Below are positions 32,991-33,760 of a DNA stretch of 33,760 nucleotides, piece after piece. The translations under genes were made by a program, and so were the position numbers. A model generated the notes under the pieces. That model did not search any database, was not told the DNA's origin, and worked only from the letters and a program-made list of their open reading frames with translations. The stretch is from a virus: IMG/VR virus record IMGVR_UViG_3300030060_003713, positions 1 to 33,760 of that record; one strand, written 5' to 3'. Every line of letters begins with the position of its first letter. Within the stretch, counting starts at the first letter, position 1.

Positions 32991-33760
32991 TCCTCCAATT
33001 TAGTTTGTATTTTACCCGTTTTAATATTAGACAAATCCCAATTCATAGCCTTATAAATCGGTTCTGCTTTCTTTATCACTTGGTCTGCATAATGTTGATA
33101 ATCGGGTTTATACTTATCAAAATCAACATAGCGTGAACCTGCAACATAATCTACTGTTTTTACTTCCTTTGTAAGTGGGTTAGTATATGTTTCGTTAGAC
33201 TTGACCTTTAGATACAGGTAAGAATCATCGAAGTTAATGCCATTTTGTTTAGCATGAACGACTCCTGCAATGCCCGAACCTATTGATGGTCTTCTACTTT
33301 CTAGTGTAGTAAACTTAGAAGTATCTTCTCCACATTTTAAACACCACTTAATAGCAAGACATTCATGTAACTTGTGCTTCTTTCTACACCCATTACACTT
33401 TACAGTAAATCTATCTTCTCTAAGTCTGCTTCTCTTGATAATATCCTCAATAGGAATATCACCATTTAGCACACTATTGTATTTATCATGTAGATATTTA
33501 TTAATTTCAGTCATAGACTTCTCATTCACCCACATGGTCAATACATCTGTTTGAACTCCCTTAGCAAGTTTGGTTTCACTAACTCTCTTAGCAGTAAAGC
33601 CTGTCATTACAAACTCCGGCTCGTCTAACCACTCACCGTCTTTCCATGTAATCATACCTGCATTTCTGTTCTTAGTTGTGCCAACACCTAATGCTGAATA
33701 GTATTTCTCAAACTCTAATACGACAGGGTGTTGTTTCAATCCCATGACATTAGGAAAATG
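32981..33760 (-). CDS. polB: Family B DNA polymerase, C-terminal part (cut by window end)
   Basis: The frame is open to the window end and runs to TGA at 32983-32981; an ATG at 33745 is internal. Residues (numbered from that ATG) VVLEFEKYYSALGV (8-21), KNRNAGMITW (25-34) and EFVMTGFTAKRVS (44-56) match the region just after the YGDTDS motif in PolB, and the DIIKRSRL (101-108) and YQHYADQVIKKAEPIY stretches match the thumb. A Cys/His cluster (C117, C120, H124, C129, C135, C138) lies within the thumb. The last residues QTKLEEWF fit a PCNA-interacting PIP box. The catalytic and exonuclease domains are beyond the window. It is the replicative polymerase of this virus. Confidence 0.85.
   Translation of the reverse strand, partial: HFPNVMGLKQHPVVLEFEKYYSALGVGTTKNRNAGMITWKDGEWLDEPEFVMTGFTAKRVSETKLAKGVQTDVLTMWVNEKSMTEINKYLHDKYNSVLNGDIPIEDIIKRSRLREDRFTVKCNGCRKKHKLHECLAIKWCLKCGEDTSKFTTLESRRPSIGSGIAGVVHAKQNGINFDDSYLYLKVKSNETYTNPLTKEVKTVDYVAGSRYVDFDKYKPDYQHYADQVIKKAEPIYKAMNWDLSNIKTGKIQTKLEEWF

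Noticed and set aside
32672-33056. Frames opposite and alongside the Fe-S nuclease and PolB end
   Set aside because: The overlapping real genes carry catalytic motifs; these frames have none and lack start signals.
1-33760. tRNA genes, CRISPR arrays, insertion sequences, integrase or attachment sites
   Set aside because: None was recognised by eye. Coding density leaves little room, but a tRNA scan was not possible here.

Overview
The window is a low-GC, tightly packed piece of a head-tail (caudovirus-type) virus genome whose replication genes are of archaeal type. The virus assignment rests on a nearly complete tail module: connector, tail terminator, tail tube, a frameshifted tail-assembly chaperone, tape measure, distal tail, hub and fibres. 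The archaeal assignment rests on five replication genes. These are the C-terminus of a family B DNA polymerase ending in a PCNA-interacting peptide, a primase joining a PriS-like catalytic core to a PriL-like four-cysteine tail, an XPF/ERCC4-HhH nuclease, a Cas4/RecB-like Fe-S nuclease and a DUF3987/MCM-like helicase. Most starts follow a GGTGAT, GGAGG or GGTGA ribosome-binding site, often with ATGA or TAATG overlaps. The fibre motifs are of a kind common in marine viruses. A virus of marine planktonic archaea (for example a magrovirus-like virus of Marine Group II) is my best guess. That is an inference; no search was run.

Layout. Positions 1-25752 are one rightward structural transcription unit. 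It opens with the end of a virion-type beta protein, a Lys-Pro-tailed small protein and a second beta-sandwich protein (1-944). An unusual accessory block follows (954-5808): two small membrane proteins, a mini GNAT acetyltransferase, an Arf/Ras-like small GTPase, a CxxC/CxxH protein, a Gln-rich protein and a 635-residue charged protein. Then come the connector (5813), a small helical protein, the tail terminator candidate (7136), the tail tube (7676), a tiny basic protein (9300), the tail chaperone pair joined by a -1 frameshift (9480-10048), the tape measure (10054), a distal-tail candidate (12041), a LamG-like protein (12685), a giant 2817-residue hub/adhesin (13785), fibre proteins (22235-25062), a SAM methyltransferase-fold protein (25071) and a 38-residue membrane peptide.

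Positions 25753-25860 hold a bidirectional terminator region where the two units converge. Positions 25852-33760 are a leftward replication unit. In transcription order it reads: PolB (cut by the window end), Fe-S PD-(D/E)XK nuclease, two small unknowns, primase, XPF-type nuclease, helicase, a DUF4177-like protein, a Gly/Ala and Arg/Glu-rich protein, a DEDDy exonuclease, a membrane peptide and a zinc ribbon. Almost every junction overlaps or nearly touches, so translational coupling is likely.

Not seen in the window: terminase, portal, protease, major capsid protein, integrase, tRNA, CRISPR, insertion sequence or a recognisable lysis enzyme. The head genes probably lie upstream of position 1. 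The observations I rate highest are the -1 frameshift cassette with slippery site and internal Shine-Dalgarno, the viral Arf/Ras-like GTPase next to a mini GNAT and membrane proteins, the PolB with a PIP box and a zinc-finger insertion, and the giant hub carrying repeated beta modules.
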